This document shows positions 20,680-30,994 of a stretch of 64,000 nt of DNA, piece by piece. The first letter of the stretch is position 1; the number at the start of each line of letters is the position of its first letter. The position numbers and the translations under genes were made by a program. The notes beneath the pieces are model-generated. The model was not told the origin of the DNA and searched no databases. It saw nothing but the letters and a program-made list of their open reading frames with translations. This stretch comes from Gammaproteobacteria bacterium (lineage in GTDB: Bacteria > Pseudomonadota > Gammaproteobacteria > UBA4575), in the NCBI GenBank assembly GCA_011523795.1, contig WTFY01000009.1, forward strand, positions 124,001 through 188,000. The letters are read 5' to 3'.

Positions 20680-22319
20680 TCCTGCGATGTATGCCCTCTC
20701 ATCGAATACCCGCTGGTGATTGGAAATCGGCGGTCTTTTCCAAAAGCACGACGGGTAATCTTAACGCCTGGTGGCGCCTGACGCCTTTTGTATTCATTGC
20801 GTATAACCATCTCTGCAATACGCTCCACCAAATCTCTCTCATATCCGCCAGCAACGATCTGGTCGACGGTCAAATCCTGTTCAACAAATTTCTGCAGAAC
20901 CGAGTCCAGCAGATCGTACGATGGAAGGCTATCCTGATCGACCTGACCAGGAGCGAGTTCTGCACTGGGCGCGCGAGTCAGCACACGCTCAGGGATTACT
21001 GCACCCAGCTGGTTCCTATACCGTGCAAGCTGATACACCAATGACTTTGACACATCCTTCAACGGCGCGAATCCACCCGCCATGTCACCATACAAGGTTG
21101 CATATCCAACAGACATTTCACTTTTGTTTCCTGTTGTCAACAACATCTTACCGGTTTTGTTGGACAAGGCCATCAGTAACAGACCACGAATACGGGATTG
21201 AATATTTTCTCCGGTAATCCCATCCTCGGAATCAGGCAAAACAGGCTGAAGACTGCAAGCTACTGTCGTATAGATATTGTCTATCGGTATGACATCGAGT
21301 TTGACATCGAGTTGGTTTGCCAACCTTGTGGCATCCTCAACGCTCATATCTGATGTATAACGAAAAGGCATCATCACCGCCTGCACACGGTCTGAACCGA
21401 GTGCATCGACTGCAAGGACAAGTGTCAATGCCGAATCGATTCCCCCGGACAAGCCCAGCACTACCCCCTCAAAGTGATTCTTCTGCACATAATCCCTAAC
21501 ACCCAACAAAATCGCTTGATAGATAGATGCAAGTTCTGGCAAAGGCGAGTGCAGACAGCTGCTTTCCAGCAAGTCTGTCTGGACTCTCGAATATTGAACA
21601 GTAAAGGCACCTGTTACAAAAGCCGGTGCCAACATGCATAGCCCACCCTGCCTGTCCAAGCAAATTGACTCACCATCAAAAACCAGTTCATCTTGGCCGC
21701 CAACTTGGTTCACATATATGATGGGAACATTCTGCTCATCGATTCGGGTCTTCAATACACGAGTTCTTTCCGCAGTCTTACCTACCTGATACGGGCTTGC
21801 ATTGATGTTGATTATCAGCTCCGCGCCCGCCTCTACAGTTTCTCTGATAGGTACGTCAGACCAGATATCCTCACAAATCGTGATTCCTGCCTTCACGCCA
21901 CTTATGTCTACTACACACGTGGCAGTGCCTGCCTGGAAGTAACGCACTTCATCAAATACCTCGTAATTGGGCAATATACGCTTGTGGTAAATAGCGAGAA
22001 TCTCAGTGTCACGTATCACAAATGCTGAATTGAAAAGGTACTCGCCTTCTTTAGTAGGTGCTCCCAGCAGAATATAGATACCGTTTATCTCGCTCTTTAT
22101 TTTCTCCAGAGAGTGGCTGACAGCTGGCAGGATTGCTGGGTGAAACAAAAGGTCCTCAAGCGGATATCCTGTAAGGGATAATTCAGAAAATACCACCAAA
22201 TCTGCATGAAGGTGATCTCGAGCATATTTTGCAGTTTCGATAATCTTCCGCGTATTACCTTCAATGTCTCCAACCAGAAAATTACATTGTGCGAGGGAGA
22301 TATCCAGCGTGTCATTCAT
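20667..22319 (-). CDS. nadE: Glutamine-dependent NAD+ synthetase
   Basis: A 550-residue two-domain enzyme that turns nicotinic acid adenine dinucleotide into NAD+ using glutamine nitrogen. The N-terminal nitrilase-type glutaminase carries the Glu-Lys-Cys triad: Glu46 (FSELSLTGYP), Lys113 (YHKRILPNY) and Cys149 (ITICEDIWSD). The C-terminal synthetase has the ATP pyrophosphatase loop LSGGIDSAL near residues 293-301. It therefore differs from the short ammonia-dependent NadE of E. coli. It follows sucD by 24 bases, so it probably belongs to the sucC-sucD transcript. It converges with bamD. Confidence 0.96.
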   Translation of the reverse strand: MNDTLDISLAQCNFLVGDIEGNTRKIIETAKYARDHLHADLVVFSELSLTGYPLEDLLFHPAILPAVSHSLEKIKSEINGIYILLGAPTKEGEYLFNSAFVIRDTEILAIYHKRILPNYEVFDEVRYFQAGTATCVVDISGVKAGITICEDIWSDVPIRETVEAGAELIININASPYQVGKTAERTRVLKTRIDEQNVPIIYVNQVGGQDELVFDGESICLDRQGGLCMLAPAFVTGAFTVQYSRVQTDLLESSCLHSPLPELASIYQAILLGVRDYVQKNHFEGVVLGLSGGIDSALTLVLAVDALGSDRVQAVMMPFRYTSDMSVEDATRLANQLDVKLDVIPIDNIYTTVACSLQPVLPDSEDGITGENIQSRIRGLLLMALSNKTGKMLLTTGNKSEMSVGYATLYGDMAGGFAPLKDVSKSLVYQLARYRNQLGAVIPERVLTRAPSAELAPGQVDQDSLPSYDLLDSVLQKFVEQDLTVDQIVAGGYERDLVERIAEMVIRNEYKRRQAPPGVKITRRAFGKDRRFPITSGYSMRGHTSQDQLQ

Positions 22320-22343
22320 CAGATCAAAGATACTCCTGATCCA

Positions 22344-23216
22344 TCAATCACTAAGAAGCCCGCGCATCTGCGCCCCGATTTCGGCCGGATTTCGTGAAGT
22401 TGCTACCCCCGCTTGTTCTAGCGCCTGATACTTTTGCTTGGCCGTCCCTTTGCCTCCACTGATTACTGCACCTGCATGACCCATACGTTTACCTGGAGGC
22501 GCGGTAACTCCCGCAATATAGGCCACTACTGGCTTGGACACATTTCCCTGGATATACTCGGCTGCTTCCTCCTCTGCGGTTCCACCAATCTCCCCGACCA
22601 AGATAATGCCTTCCGTAGCCTTATCATGTTCAAACATTTCCAGGCACTCGATAAATCCCAAGCCATGAAGCGGGTCACCCCCTATGCCTATACAGGTAGA
22701 CTGACCCAAGCCGTATTCCATCGTCTGATTAACCGCCACATAGGTGAGTGTACCTGAACGGGAAACGATCCCAACCTTGCCCGAACGATGGATATCCCCT
22801 GGCATGATTCCGATCTTGCATTCATTCGGCGTAATAGCACCTGGGCAATTTGGGCCCAACAAAAGAGTTTCTGAGCCGCTCAACACAGACTTTACTTTAA
22901 CCATGTCGAGAATAGGTATACCTTCCGTGATACAAACCACCAGTTTTATCCCGGCGTTAATGGATTCGAGAATGGCGTCTGCCGCAAACGCTGCCGGTAC
23001 ATAAATCACACTTGCATCAATTTCATGATGCCTCAGCGCCTGGTGAACTGTGTCATATACGGGTAGTTCCAGATGAGTTGTACCACCCTTTCCAGGTGTA
23101 ACTCCTGCAATAACCCTCGTTCCATAGGCAATAGCCTGACGCGTGTGAAATGTGCCTTGCGTACCGGTTATTCCCTGACACAGGACTCTAGTAGATTTAT
23201 CGATTAGCACACCCAT
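22344..23216 (-). CDS. sucD: Succinyl-CoA synthetase alpha subunit
   Basis: A 290-residue alpha subunit of succinyl-CoA ligase, the substrate-level phosphorylation step of the TCA cycle. The CoA-binding Rossmann domain begins with the motif [19 protein letters not shown]. The phosphorylated histidine lies in [14 protein letters not shown] near residue 246. Other family motifs include [10 protein letters not shown] and GIGGDPLHG. Size equals E. coli SucD. It is 23 bases downstream of sucC and 24 bases upstream of nadE in the same direction. Confidence 0.97.
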   Translation of the reverse strand: MGVLIDKSTRVLCQGITGTQGTFHTRQAIAYGTRVIAGVTPGKGGTTHLELPVYDTVHQALRHHEIDASVIYVPAAFAADAILESINAGIKLVVCITEGIPILDMVKVKSVLSGSETLLLGPNCPGAITPNECKIGIMPGDIHRSGKVGIVSRSGTLTYVAVNQTMEYGLGQSTCIGIGGDPLHGLGFIECLEMFEHDKATEGIILVGEIGGTAEEEAAEYIQGNVSKPVVAYIAGVTAPPGKRMGHAGAVISGGKGTAKQKYQALEQAGVATSRNPAEIGAQMRGLLSD

Positions 23217-23239
23217 TTCTGTATGGACTATTTTGCCAA

Positions 23240-24406
23240 TCAGGAATTTGCCAGGGCCACAACTTGTTGCGCTCCCTCTACAAGAGATGTGACAAGAAAA
23301 ATGTCCTTATGGTGATTCTCAAGTAATCTCCTGCCTTCTGCTGCATTGGTTCCCTGAAGCAGGATTATCACGGGAACCAGTAAGGGTACTTTCTGCAGGG
23401 CATCCACTATTCCCTGTGCAGTGAGGTCACAGCGGACAATTCCCCCAAATATATTGATAAACACAGATTTCACATTCCTGTCACTCAAAATAAATTTGAA
23501 TGCTTTCTCTACTTTGCCCTGTGTGGTATCACCACCGATATCCAAGAAATTTGCAGGTTCTCCTCCATGATGTTTTATCAGGTCCATGGTAGCCATTGCC
23601 AGCCCTGCACCATTAACAATACAGCCAATGTTGCCATCCAGCTTCACGTAATTCAGATTCAGTTCCCTCGCGCTCTGCTCGTGACTGTTTTCCTGCGTGA
23701 AGTCACGAAGCTCTACAATTTCTCGCTGGCGAAAGAGTGCGTTATCGTCAAAGTTGATTTTTGCATCCAGTGCAAGGAGGTTTTCATCTCTATCAACAAT
23801 AAGAGGATTGATTTCGAGCAGGCTGCAGTCACATGACACAAAAACTTCAAACAACTTTAATAGGATATCGTGTAGTTGTTGAAACTGGCTTTTCTTTCCC
23901 AATCCCAAACCATATGCAATTTCTCTGATCTGGTTCGACTGCAACCCTGTTGCGGGATGTATGTACTGTGTAATGATCTTTTCCGGTGTTTGCAGAGCTA
24001 CCTGCTCTATATCCATCCCGCCTTCAGCAGAAGCGATTATTGCTACCTGATCCTGCTCCCTGTCCACCAGCATCGCAACATACAGTTCCCTACTGATCTG
24101 GGCAGTCTCCTCAACAAGAACTGCTGAAACAGGTAATCCTTCGTCATCGGTCTGATTTGTAACCAGCCTGGCACCCAGTAAATCTGAAATGGCTGATTCA
24201 AGATCGTTTTTGTCCATGACCCGTACTACGCCACCGCCCTTGCCACGCCCGCCTGCATGCACCTGTGCTTTTACCGTCCAGGCCTTATGGTCCAAGGACT
24301 CACAAAATGACTCAACATTGTCACCATGCTTGATGAGATGCGAACCTAATACAGGGATCCCAAAGCGTGAAAAAATAGCCTTGGCCTGATATTCATGTAT
24401 ATTCAT
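23240..24406 (-). CDS. sucC: Succinyl-CoA synthetase beta subunit
   Basis: A 388-residue beta subunit with an N-terminal ATP-grasp domain ([19 protein letters not shown], then the glycine-rich [15 protein letters not shown] nucleotide loop) and a C-terminal flavodoxin-like ligase domain with [10 protein letters not shown]. Length equals the E. coli protein. It pairs with SucD to make the alpha/beta enzyme. The gene is separated from the other TCA genes (sucAB, sdh), unlike in enterics. A perfect TATAAT lies about 28 bases upstream of its start, in the gap shared with the divergent coaE. Confidence 0.97.
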   Translation of the reverse strand: MNIHEYQAKAIFSRFGIPVLGSHLIKHGDNVESFCESLDHKAWTVKAQVHAGGRGKGGGVVRVMDKNDLESAISDLLGARLVTNQTDDEGLPVSAVLVEETAQISRELYVAMLVDREQDQVAIIASAEGGMDIEQVALQTPEKIITQYIHPATGLQSNQIREIAYGLGLGKKSQFQQLHDILLKLFEVFVSCDCSLLEINPLIVDRDENLLALDAKINFDDNALFRQREIVELRDFTQENSHEQSARELNLNYVKLDGNIGCIVNGAGLAMATMDLIKHHGGEPANFLDIGGDTTQGKVEKAFKFILSDRNVKSVFINIFGGIVRCDLTAQGIVDALQKVPLLVPVIILLQGTNAAEGRRLLENHHKDIFLVTSLVEGAQQVVALANS

Positions 24407-24433
24407 ATTATGAGAGATAAGGCGTATTCTTCC

Positions 24434-24439
24434 ATTATA
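24434..24439 (-). promoter_or_regulatory. Consensus -10 element for sucCD-nadE
   Basis: The minus strand reads TATAAT at 24439-24434, a perfect sigma-70 -10 box 27 bases before the sucC ATG. No good -35 stands 16-18 bases upstream; that region overlaps the first codons of coaE. The same site read on the plus strand gives TATACT (24436-24441), a possible -10 for coaE, so the two divergent promoters may overlap. Confidence 0.45.
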
Positions 24440-24456
24440 CTCAGGTATCTTTTACG

Positions 24457-25062
24457 GTGTTAGTAGTAGGCCTCACAGGTGGCATCGGCTGCGGGAAAAC
24501 AGCTGTATCCGACATCTTTGAAAAGGACTTCAACATTCCAGTAATTGATGCAGATGCCATAGCTAGAAATCTGACGGACACGAGTGAAGTCTCGAAACGG
24601 TTGTATGAAAACCTAGGCACCAAATACTTTGATGATCATTCAAATTTACTACGCCACAAACTTCGGGAAGCAGTATTTTCTGATTCCGAAATTCGTGACA
24701 CACTGGAAGCTATATTGCATCCATTGGTATTCAAGGAAATTGGACGAAGACTAAACCATCTCGGTGATGATTACTGCATCGTCGTGATACCACTACTACT
24801 GGAAACACAGCGTACAGACATGATAGACCGCGTGCTGGTTGTAGATTGCACAATTGAACAGCAGATACAGCGGGTCACACAGAGGGACAAGTGCAGTGAA
24901 CTGCATGTGAGAGCTATCATTTCTGCCCAAATTAAACGTAATGAGCGATTAAAGCTGGCCAATGATATTATCGAAAATCAAAAAAGCCTGAAATGTTTGC
25001 AAAAAAAGGTTGCTATACTGCACACGTTTTATACCACCATAGCTAAACTCTCTGAACCGTGA
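24457..25062 (+). CDS. coaE: Dephospho-CoA kinase
   Basis: A 201-residue P-loop kinase that phosphorylates the 3' hydroxyl of dephospho-CoA, the final step of coenzyme A synthesis. The Walker A loop GGIGCGKT occupies residues 8-15, followed by the family signature VIDADAIAR and the substrate region VVIPLLLETQ. The start is GTG. The gene overlaps zapD by four bases (GTGA). The coaE-zapD pair near secA and mutT matches the gammaproteobacterial neighbourhood. The usual third gene, yacG, is not present. Confidence 0.95.
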   Translation: MLVVGLTGGIGCGKTAVSDIFEKDFNIPVIDADAIARNLTDTSEVSKRLYENLGTKYFDDHSNLLRHKLREAVFSDSEIRDTLEAILHPLVFKEIGRRLNHLGDDYCIVVIPLLLETQRTDMIDRVLVVDCTIEQQIQRVTQRDKCSELHVRAIISAQIKRNERLKLANDIIENQKSLKCLQKKVAILHTFYTTIAKLSEP

Positions 25063-25838
25063 ACGAAAACTCCAGACGTCTGACAATAGATTATGAACAA
25101 CCGCTGAACGAGAGGATACGTACTTTCTTACGCTATGAACAGCTGACAGATCGATTCGAGTTCTTTGCTAAGCAGCAAAGACCATTTGACACACACAGTG
25201 CACTGCTGACGTTGATTGAAATTTTGAATCTTGTTTCGCGTGGTGATCTCAAGCAGGAATTGCTAAAGGAGATCAAGCGACAAATTAATACGTTGGAACA
25301 ACTTGCACACAGACCAAAAATTAATTCAGTCAAACTGAACAAAGTCCTTTCACAGCACAATTTAATATTTGAACAACTGCATGCCTTTGAAGGTCAGCTC
25401 AATGAGCATCTTAAAAATGATGTTTTTGTCAACAGTATCCGTCAGCGAGCTTCGATTCCTGGGGGCACGTGTGGGTTTGATTTGCCCGAATACCATCATT
25501 GGCTCGGGCAGCCATCGGTAGAGCGTAATGCTACGCTGAACAACTGGATCGAGCCATTCGAAATATTTCAGAAAGGAATTTCACAATCTTTACAATTAAT
25601 CAGACAAAGTGGACAAGCCCTAAAGATTTCTGCACCAAAAGGTTTCTACAGCCAGACCCTCAATTCGGACAGGCCATATCAGCTCATCCGAATAAATGTG
25701 GAAAGCGCGTATTACCCGGAATGCAGTGCAGGAAAACAGAGATTTTCACTTCGCTTCTTTGAACAAGCCAAACTTGGACAAAACCCAAAGCAGACGAATT
25801 CAGATGTGGAATTTAAGTTAACCTGTTGCGGCTTTTAA
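25059..25838 (+). CDS. zapD: Cell division protein ZapD
   Basis: A 259-residue cytoplasmic protein of the ZapD (YacF) family, which bundles FtsZ protofilaments and strengthens the Z-ring. Family landmarks are the N-terminal helix region YEQPLNERIRTFLRYEQL, the central IPGGTCGFDLPEYHHWL, and the C-terminal beta-rich YQLIRINV segment. The GTG start overlaps the coaE stop as GTGA. Its partner FtsZ is encoded in the dcw cluster of this window. It ends 16 bases from the convergent Nudix gene. Confidence 0.95.
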   Translation: MNENSRRLTIDYEQPLNERIRTFLRYEQLTDRFEFFAKQQRPFDTHSALLTLIEILNLVSRGDLKQELLKEIKRQINTLEQLAHRPKINSVKLNKVLSQHNLIFEQLHAFEGQLNEHLKNDVFVNSIRQRASIPGGTCGFDLPEYHHWLGQPSVERNATLNNWIEPFEIFQKGISQSLQLIRQSGQALKISAPKGFYSQTLNSDRPYQLIRINVESAYYPECSAGKQRFSLRFFEQAKLGQNPKQTNSDVEFKLTCCGF

Positions 25839-25854
25839 CTTTCTTTACAGCAAA

Positions 25855-26841
25855 CTATTTCCATACATCGCGGATAGCAGCAACCCCCTGCCCTCCAAAT
25901 CCGATTGAACTGTCAATATTGAAGGCTCCAAGACCCCCTATCGCGTAGACCGGGATCGAACTGCGTTGAGCAAGTTCAAAAAAATTCCGCCATCCCAGTG
26001 GGCTTGCACCTGTGATGATAGTCTTCTCTAATACGGGACCCAAAAAAATATAGTCCAGACCGATTCCTGATGCATGCCTCACTTCACCCAAATCGTGACA
26101 GGAAGCACTGACGAGGTAATCCTTTCCAAGTGGTCGTTCATGAGTTGCCAATAGTCTCCTACTGGTCAAATGCAGCCCTGCCGCATCTATTTTTTCAAGA
26201 AATTCGGGTTTTGAATTTAATACAAGACGCGTCAAATGTTGTTGACATATCTCCAAGCAGGTTTTCGCCAATCGTAAATATTGCAGAGTATCAAGCTCAT
26301 GTGAACGAAGATGAATGACAGAAATCCTTTCCTGTTTTACTGTTCTCTCGAAATGCTGCAGAAATGCGGGGTTTTGATTTACGCTGGGAGTAACTGAAAT
26401 TAAGCGAGGCAACTGCAATGCACGGATAATCCCGTGATTTGCATCTGGAAAGTCCAGATTTTCCAGCTCTGAAATTTCTTTCCAGTATATTGTCTGCATT
26501 TCATTTCCACATGGATTGCCAGTGAACTCGGTTACCAGGAATACATCCAGAAATACATCCATGTCAGGATACGAGTACGGAATTTGAATCAAAGGTTGGC
26601 ACTGTCGCAATTCCAGATTCAATTCTTCTTTCAGCTCTCGCTTTAATGCTGCTTTCGGTGACTCACCTCCTTCAAGTTTGCCTCCAGGAAATTCGAACCG
26701 TCCTCCCAGGTGAGAATTTGGATTTCGTCTGGTTACAAGAATTTTACCCTGACGATCCTTGACAATCCCCAGGGCAACCCTGATCCCTCTATGAGCTATA
26801 CACGCACTCTCAAGAAAATCATCAGGACCTGTAGTCAGCAT
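25855..26841 (-). CDS. Nudix hydrolase fused to a thiamine-phosphate-synthase-like domain (MutT/ThiE fusion)
   Basis: A 328-residue two-domain protein. Residues 18-140 are a MutT-type Nudix domain that would hydrolyse oxidised dGTP; its Nudix box runs from Gly54 with the metal-binding core RELKEEL at 68-74. The consensus Gly after this core is Asn75, a deviation. Residues about 150-328 are a TIM-barrel like ThiE, with GLDYIFLGPVLE and IPVYAIGGLGAFN, but the lysine of the ThiE TK motif is not evident, so thiamine synthesis is doubtful. Such fusions are known in gammaproteobacteria, where this domain's role is unclear. Position after secA (with argJ between) matches mutT of E. coli. The start overlaps argJ by 20 bases. 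Confidence 0.9.
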   Translation of the reverse strand: MLTTGPDDFLESACIAHRGIRVALGIVKDRQGKILVTRRNPNSHLGGRFEFPGGKLEGGESPKAALKRELKEELNLELRQCQPLIQIPYSYPDMDVFLDVFLVTEFTGNPCGNEMQTIYWKEISELENLDFPDANHGIIRALQLPRLISVTPSVNQNPAFLQHFERTVKQERISVIHLRSHELDTLQYLRLAKTCLEICQQHLTRLVLNSKPEFLEKIDAAGLHLTSRRLLATHERPLGKDYLVSASCHDLGEVRHASGIGLDYIFLGPVLEKTIITGASPLGWRNFFELAQRSSIPVYAIGGLGAFNIDSSIGFGGQGVAAIRDVWK

Positions 26842-28039
26842 TAATCTTCACGTACTCGTAAGAAAGGTCTGTCGTCCAAATCCTTGCTGAGCAGGCGCCC
26901 ATGCCGAGTTCCAGCCGGAATTCTATTTCATCTTGCTGCATAGCTTTGATTCCCGCAAGTTCGTCGTAATCCGAGGAAAGCCTTCCATTCGTGACAACCT
27001 GTAACCCATTGATATAAAGCGTGACAGTGCTCATTTCAAGAGTATCAACATTCGCACGGCCAACGGCTGCCAGTATTCGACCCCAATTTGGATCACAGGC
27101 AAATGCCATGGTTTTGACTAGTGGCGAATGTGCTATGGTCAATGCAATATTTCGAGCAACATGCTCACTTGCAGCCTGATCAACCCTGATACTTATGAAT
27201 TTCGTAGCTCCTTCTGCATCTCTAACGATGGATTGAGCCAAATCAAGGAATATTGAATGAAGGGTATGCAGAAATTCTTTCCTCGCGGACTCCGATAACT
27301 GGCCAAATTCAACACCCGCCTGCCCTGTCGTCATGAATACACAAGCATCGTTGGTAGAGGTATCACCATCAACAGTGATGCAGTGGAAAGACTTCTTCAC
27401 GGCATCCTTTAAAATATTTTCAATACTCCCTGAAACGAAACCCAAATCAGTAGCAACAAATGCCAGCATTGTTGCCATGCTTGGATAGATCATACCTGCC
27501 CCTTTTGCAATGCCAGTAACAACCACTGTATGTCCATCTAGTACCATTTGCCTGGATTGTCCCTTACAAACGGTATCCGTGGTCATGATTGCACGTGCTG
27601 CAGATAGCCATCTATCCTCCTCAAGCGTGTCAAGCAGTTGTCGAAAGTATAAGGTCATCTTTTCCACTGACAACCGTTCGCCGATTACACCAGTCGAGAA
27701 AGGTAGAACTTCATCTACTTTACATCCGCTATCCCTTGCTAGCGCTGTGCACGATGTATAAACATCTGCAATTCCTTGCTCACCCAATCCCGCATTAGCA
27801 ATTCCGGCATTCACCAAAAGGAATTTTGGCTGTGAAATCTCCAAATGTTTCCTGCAAACAGTAACGGGCGCCGCACAAAACTGGTTAGTGGTAAACACGG
27901 CAGCCGTTCGTGCATCCCCGCAAACCTCTACAAGTAACAGGTCATCCCTTTGCAAATAACGCATGCCTGTAGCTGCCGTAGAAAGGCGTATGCCCTTAAC
28001 CGGCATCAATGACTCGGGGGATTTCACGGAAACTGCCAT
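26822..28039 (-). CDS. argJ: Bifunctional ornithine acetyltransferase/N-acetylglutamate synthase ArgJ
   Basis: A 405-residue self-cleaving enzyme of arginine synthesis that moves the acetyl group from N-acetylornithine to glutamate. The cleavage site and new N-terminal nucleophile is Thr190 in YPSMATMLAF, splitting the chain into alpha and beta subunits. Other motifs are IAKGAGMI and DGDTSTND. The C-terminus is the family-typical YEYVKINADYRS. Whether it also makes acetylglutamate from acetyl-CoA cannot be told from sequence. It sits 26 bases after secA and overlaps the Nudix gene, so it is probably in the same transcript. No other arg gene is present. Confidence 0.96.
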   Translation of the reverse strand: MAVSVKSPESLMPVKGIRLSTAATGMRYLQRDDLLLVEVCGDARTAAVFTTNQFCAAPVTVCRKHLEISQPKFLLVNAGIANAGLGEQGIADVYTSCTALARDSGCKVDEVLPFSTGVIGERLSVEKMTLYFRQLLDTLEEDRWLSAARAIMTTDTVCKGQSRQMVLDGHTVVVTGIAKGAGMIYPSMATMLAFVATDLGFVSGSIENILKDAVKKSFHCITVDGDTSTNDACVFMTTGQAGVEFGQLSESARKEFLHTLHSIFLDLAQSIVRDAEGATKFISIRVDQAASEHVARNIALTIAHSPLVKTMAFACDPNWGRILAAVGRANVDTLEMSTVTLYINGLQVVTNGRLSSDYDELAGIKAMQQDEIEFRLELGMGACSARIWTTDLSYEYVKINADYRS

Positions 28040-28065
28040 GCTATACGTTATGCGTGTACAGGCAG

Positions 28066-30834
28066 TTAGCTAAGCTTGCCGTGACAGTGCTTGAATTTTT
28101 TGCCTGACCCACAGTGACAGGGCTCATTTCGACCCAGTTTTTTCTGTGTTCTCTTAAACGGCTGCTGCTTTTGAGGTTCTTTTGCCAAAGTTTTCTGCTG
28201 CAGCGGCTCAAATGATTGTTGCTTCTGAGGCTCCCTGTCCAAAGGGACCTGTTGCTGCGAGCTAAGCAAACTGTTGGCTTGTGCATGCTGATATTGAATA
28301 TCTTCAGGCATCTGCCGTGCCGCTTCCATTGCCTGAACTTCTTCCAGCGTCGGCAGTTCGACTTTTGAAATCAAGGAAATTGTTTCATGCTTGATCTGCT
28401 CCAGCATTTGCTGAAACATGCTGAAGGCTTCCCTCTTGTATTCCTGCTTGGGATTTTTCTGTGCATAACTTCGCAGACCAATACCCTGGCGTAAGTAATC
28501 CATAGCTGCAAGATGCTCTTTCCAGCGGTTATCCAGTACTTTCAACATAATATCTTTTTCAAGACGACGCATGATTTCCGCACCAACACGATCTTCTTTT
28601 TCCTTGAACTGGTCAGCTGCGCTCTGATGAAGTTTCTCACCAATTTCTTCTCTTCCTAGAAATGCATCTTCAACTTTCAATTGACCGATCGACAGAGAAA
28701 TTCCAAACCTGCTTTCAAATGTTTTGCAAAGTCCATCCACATCCCATTGCTCTTCCATACTCCCGTCAGGGATGAACTCATGGATCGTATTTTCAATTAC
28801 ATCTTCACGAATTGCGATAAGGTTTTCGGATATATCGTTTGATTGCATCAGCTCCCTGCGTTGCTCATACACCACTTTGCGCTGATCACTGGCAACATCA
28901 TCATACTCAAGTAAATGCTTGCGAATATCGAAGTTGTGAGCTTCCACTTTGCGCTGCGCATTTTCAATGGCTCTGGATACCCACGGATGTTCGATCGATT
29001 CTCCTTCTTCCATACCAAGCTTCTGCATTAAACCCTTTACTTTCTCAGACGCAAATATTCGCATCAGATTATCTTCCATCGAAAGGTAAAACCGGCTTGA
29101 TCCCACATCACCTTGACGCCCAGCACGCCCACGTAGCTGGTTGTCTATGCGCCTCGACTCATGCCTCTCTGTTCCAATGATATGCAATCCGCCAGCCTGA
29201 ATTACTGCATCATGTCTTTGCTTCCAATCAGGCAACACATGCTCACGATCGGTCTCAGAGGCTTCAGGCGGGAGTTGCTGAAGCTCTGCATCAAGATTGC
29301 CTCCAAGTACGATATCTGTACCTCGACCTGCCATATTTGTAGCAATGGTTACAGTACCTGGACGACCCGCCTGAGTAATTATATGAGACTCCTTCTCGTG
29401 CTGTTTCGCATTTAGCACTTGATGTTCTATTCCGGTACTTTGCAAAATACCAGAAATGAGCTCTGAAGATTCAATTGATGTCGTTCCAACCAGTACCGGC
29501 TGGTTGTTATCTACGCAATTTTTGATATCACCAATGATGGCATCATATTTTTCCTGCATAGTCAGGTATACAAGGTCACCCATGTCATTCCGGATCATTG
29601 GTTGGTGCGTTGGGATAACCACTACTTCCAGACCGTATATTGACTGGAACTCATATGCCTCCGTATCTGCTGTTCCAGTCATCCCGGATAATTTTTCATA
29701 CAGGCGAAAATAGTTTTGGAATGTGATGGACGCCAGCGTCTGGTTCTCATTTTGGATCCTGACACCTTCCTTGGCTTCTATCGCCTGGTGCAAGCCATCT
29801 GACCAGCGCCTACCAGGCATTGTCCGACCCGTAAACTCATCTACGATGATGACCTGACCGTTCCGAACTATGTAGTCCACGTTCTTCTGAAACAGCACAT
29901 TGGCACGCAGGGCTGCATTTACATGGTGCAGCAAGTTTATGTTCTTGGGATCGTATAACGTCTCGTCTACTGCCAGCAGGTCCTCCTTGAGCAACAAGTC
30001 CTCTATATGTTGATGACCATCCTCAGTCAAATGTATCTGCTTGCTTTTTTCATCGACACTGTAGTCACCCGGACCTTCTTCCTCCTGCTGTCCAGTGAGA
30101 CTGTAAACCAGCGCGTTCATCGCCTTGTACATGTCCAGATTTTCACCGGTAGAGCCAGATATTATGAGGGGTGTACGGGCCTCATCGATCAGAATTGAGT
30201 CTACTTCGTCCACAACAGCAAAGTTGAGATCACGCTGCACACACTCTTCTATGGAAAACTCCATGTTGTCACGCAAATAATCAAATCCGAATTCGTTATT
30301 GGTTCCGTATGTAATATCCGCTGCATAGGCTTTTTTCCGCTCCTGATGCTCCATTCCCCCCGTCACTACACCTACGTCAAGCCCAAGCATGCGATAAACT
30401 ACGCCCATCCATTCTGCATCACGGTTGGCCAGATAGTCATTCACCGTTACAACATGGGCTCCTCTGCCGCTCAGAGTATTCAGATAAACCGGCAAAGTTG
30501 CGGCTAGTGTCTTACCTTCTCCAGTCCGCATTTCGGCAATATTACCGTCGTTTAGCACCATACCTCCGACTAACTGGACATCGAAGTGGCGCATTTCAAG
30601 CGTACGTCTTGCAGCTTCTCGTACAACAGCGAAAGCTTCAGGCAGAATATTGTTCAGGTTTTCCCCATTCTCGAGTCGTTGTCGAAATTCCTGGGTCTTT
30701 CCACGCAAGGCCTGGTCATCAAGCATTTTGCAGGCTTCCTCGAGATCATTAATTTTCTGGACTGCCTTGTAATAGCGACCCAGCATCCTCTGGTTTCGGC
30801 TGCCAAAAACTTTATTGGTGAATTTTTCAAACAT
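28066..30834 (-). CDS. secA: Protein translocase ATPase SecA
   Basis: A 922-residue motor that drives secreted proteins through SecYEG. Visible elements: N-terminal [14 protein letters not shown], Walker A in [13 protein letters not shown], the DEAD-like [20 protein letters not shown], the second nucleotide domain with [10 protein letters not shown] and [11 protein letters not shown], the helical scaffold, and a Gln-rich linker before the C-terminal zinc motif [14 protein letters not shown] used to bind SecB and phospholipid. No secM-like gene lies upstream; an M23 peptidase gene ends 160 bases before it. A perfect 18-base dyad stands just before the start codon. No purine-rich ribosome site is visible there. 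Confidence 0.98.
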   Translation of the reverse strand: MFEKFTNKVFGSRNQRMLGRYYKAVQKINDLEEACKMLDDQALRGKTQEFRQRLENGENLNNILPEAFAVVREAARRTLEMRHFDVQLVGGMVLNDGNIAEMRTGEGKTLAATLPVYLNTLSGRGAHVVTVNDYLANRDAEWMGVVYRMLGLDVGVVTGGMEHQERKKAYAADITYGTNNEFGFDYLRDNMEFSIEECVQRDLNFAVVDEVDSILIDEARTPLIISGSTGENLDMYKAMNALVYSLTGQQEEEGPGDYSVDEKSKQIHLTEDGHQHIEDLLLKEDLLAVDETLYDPKNINLLHHVNAALRANVLFQKNVDYIVRNGQVIIVDEFTGRTMPGRRWSDGLHQAIEAKEGVRIQNENQTLASITFQNYFRLYEKLSGMTGTADTEAYEFQSIYGLEVVVIPTHQPMIRNDMGDLVYLTMQEKYDAIIGDIKNCVDNNQPVLVGTTSIESSELISGILQSTGIEHQVLNAKQHEKESHIITQAGRPGTVTIATNMAGRGTDIVLGGNLDAELQQLPPEASETDREHVLPDWKQRHDAVIQAGGLHIIGTERHESRRIDNQLRGRAGRQGDVGSSRFYLSMEDNLMRIFASEKVKGLMQKLGMEEGESIEHPWVSRAIENAQRKVEAHNFDIRKHLLEYDDVASDQRKVVYEQRRELMQSNDISENLIAIREDVIENTIHEFIPDGSMEEQWDVDGLCKTFESRFGISLSIGQLKVEDAFLGREEIGEKLHQSAADQFKEKEDRVGAEIMRRLEKDIMLKVLDNRWKEHLAAMDYLRQGIGLRSYAQKNPKQEYKREAFSMFQQMLEQIKHETISLISKVELPTLEEVQAMEAARQMPEDIQYQHAQANSLLSSQQQVPLDREPQKQQSFEPLQQKTLAKEPQKQQPFKRTQKKLGRNEPCHCGSGKKFKHCHGKLS

Positions 30835-30841
30835 GCGATGG

Positions 30842-30859
30842 TTTCAACAGATGTTGAAA
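30842..30859 (-). repeat. Perfect dyad immediately upstream of the secA start
   Basis: TTTCAACA (30842-30849) and TGTTGAAA (30852-30859) are exact inverted complements with a two-base centre. The dyad ends seven bases before the secA ATG (30834), where a ribosome site would be expected. It could be a protein-binding site or an mRNA hairpin affecting secA translation. No known operator is recognised. Confidence 0.5.
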
Positions 30860-30994
30860 ATTAAATGGCAAATCCTGTTTACAATGAATTGAGTACCAGG
30901 TTTTAACATGCATCACAAACTGATCAATACGAATCAGTTTTGGCAAAACAGGGCAAAATGAATATCAACCGATTTCAGGAGAAGTACTGATTAA

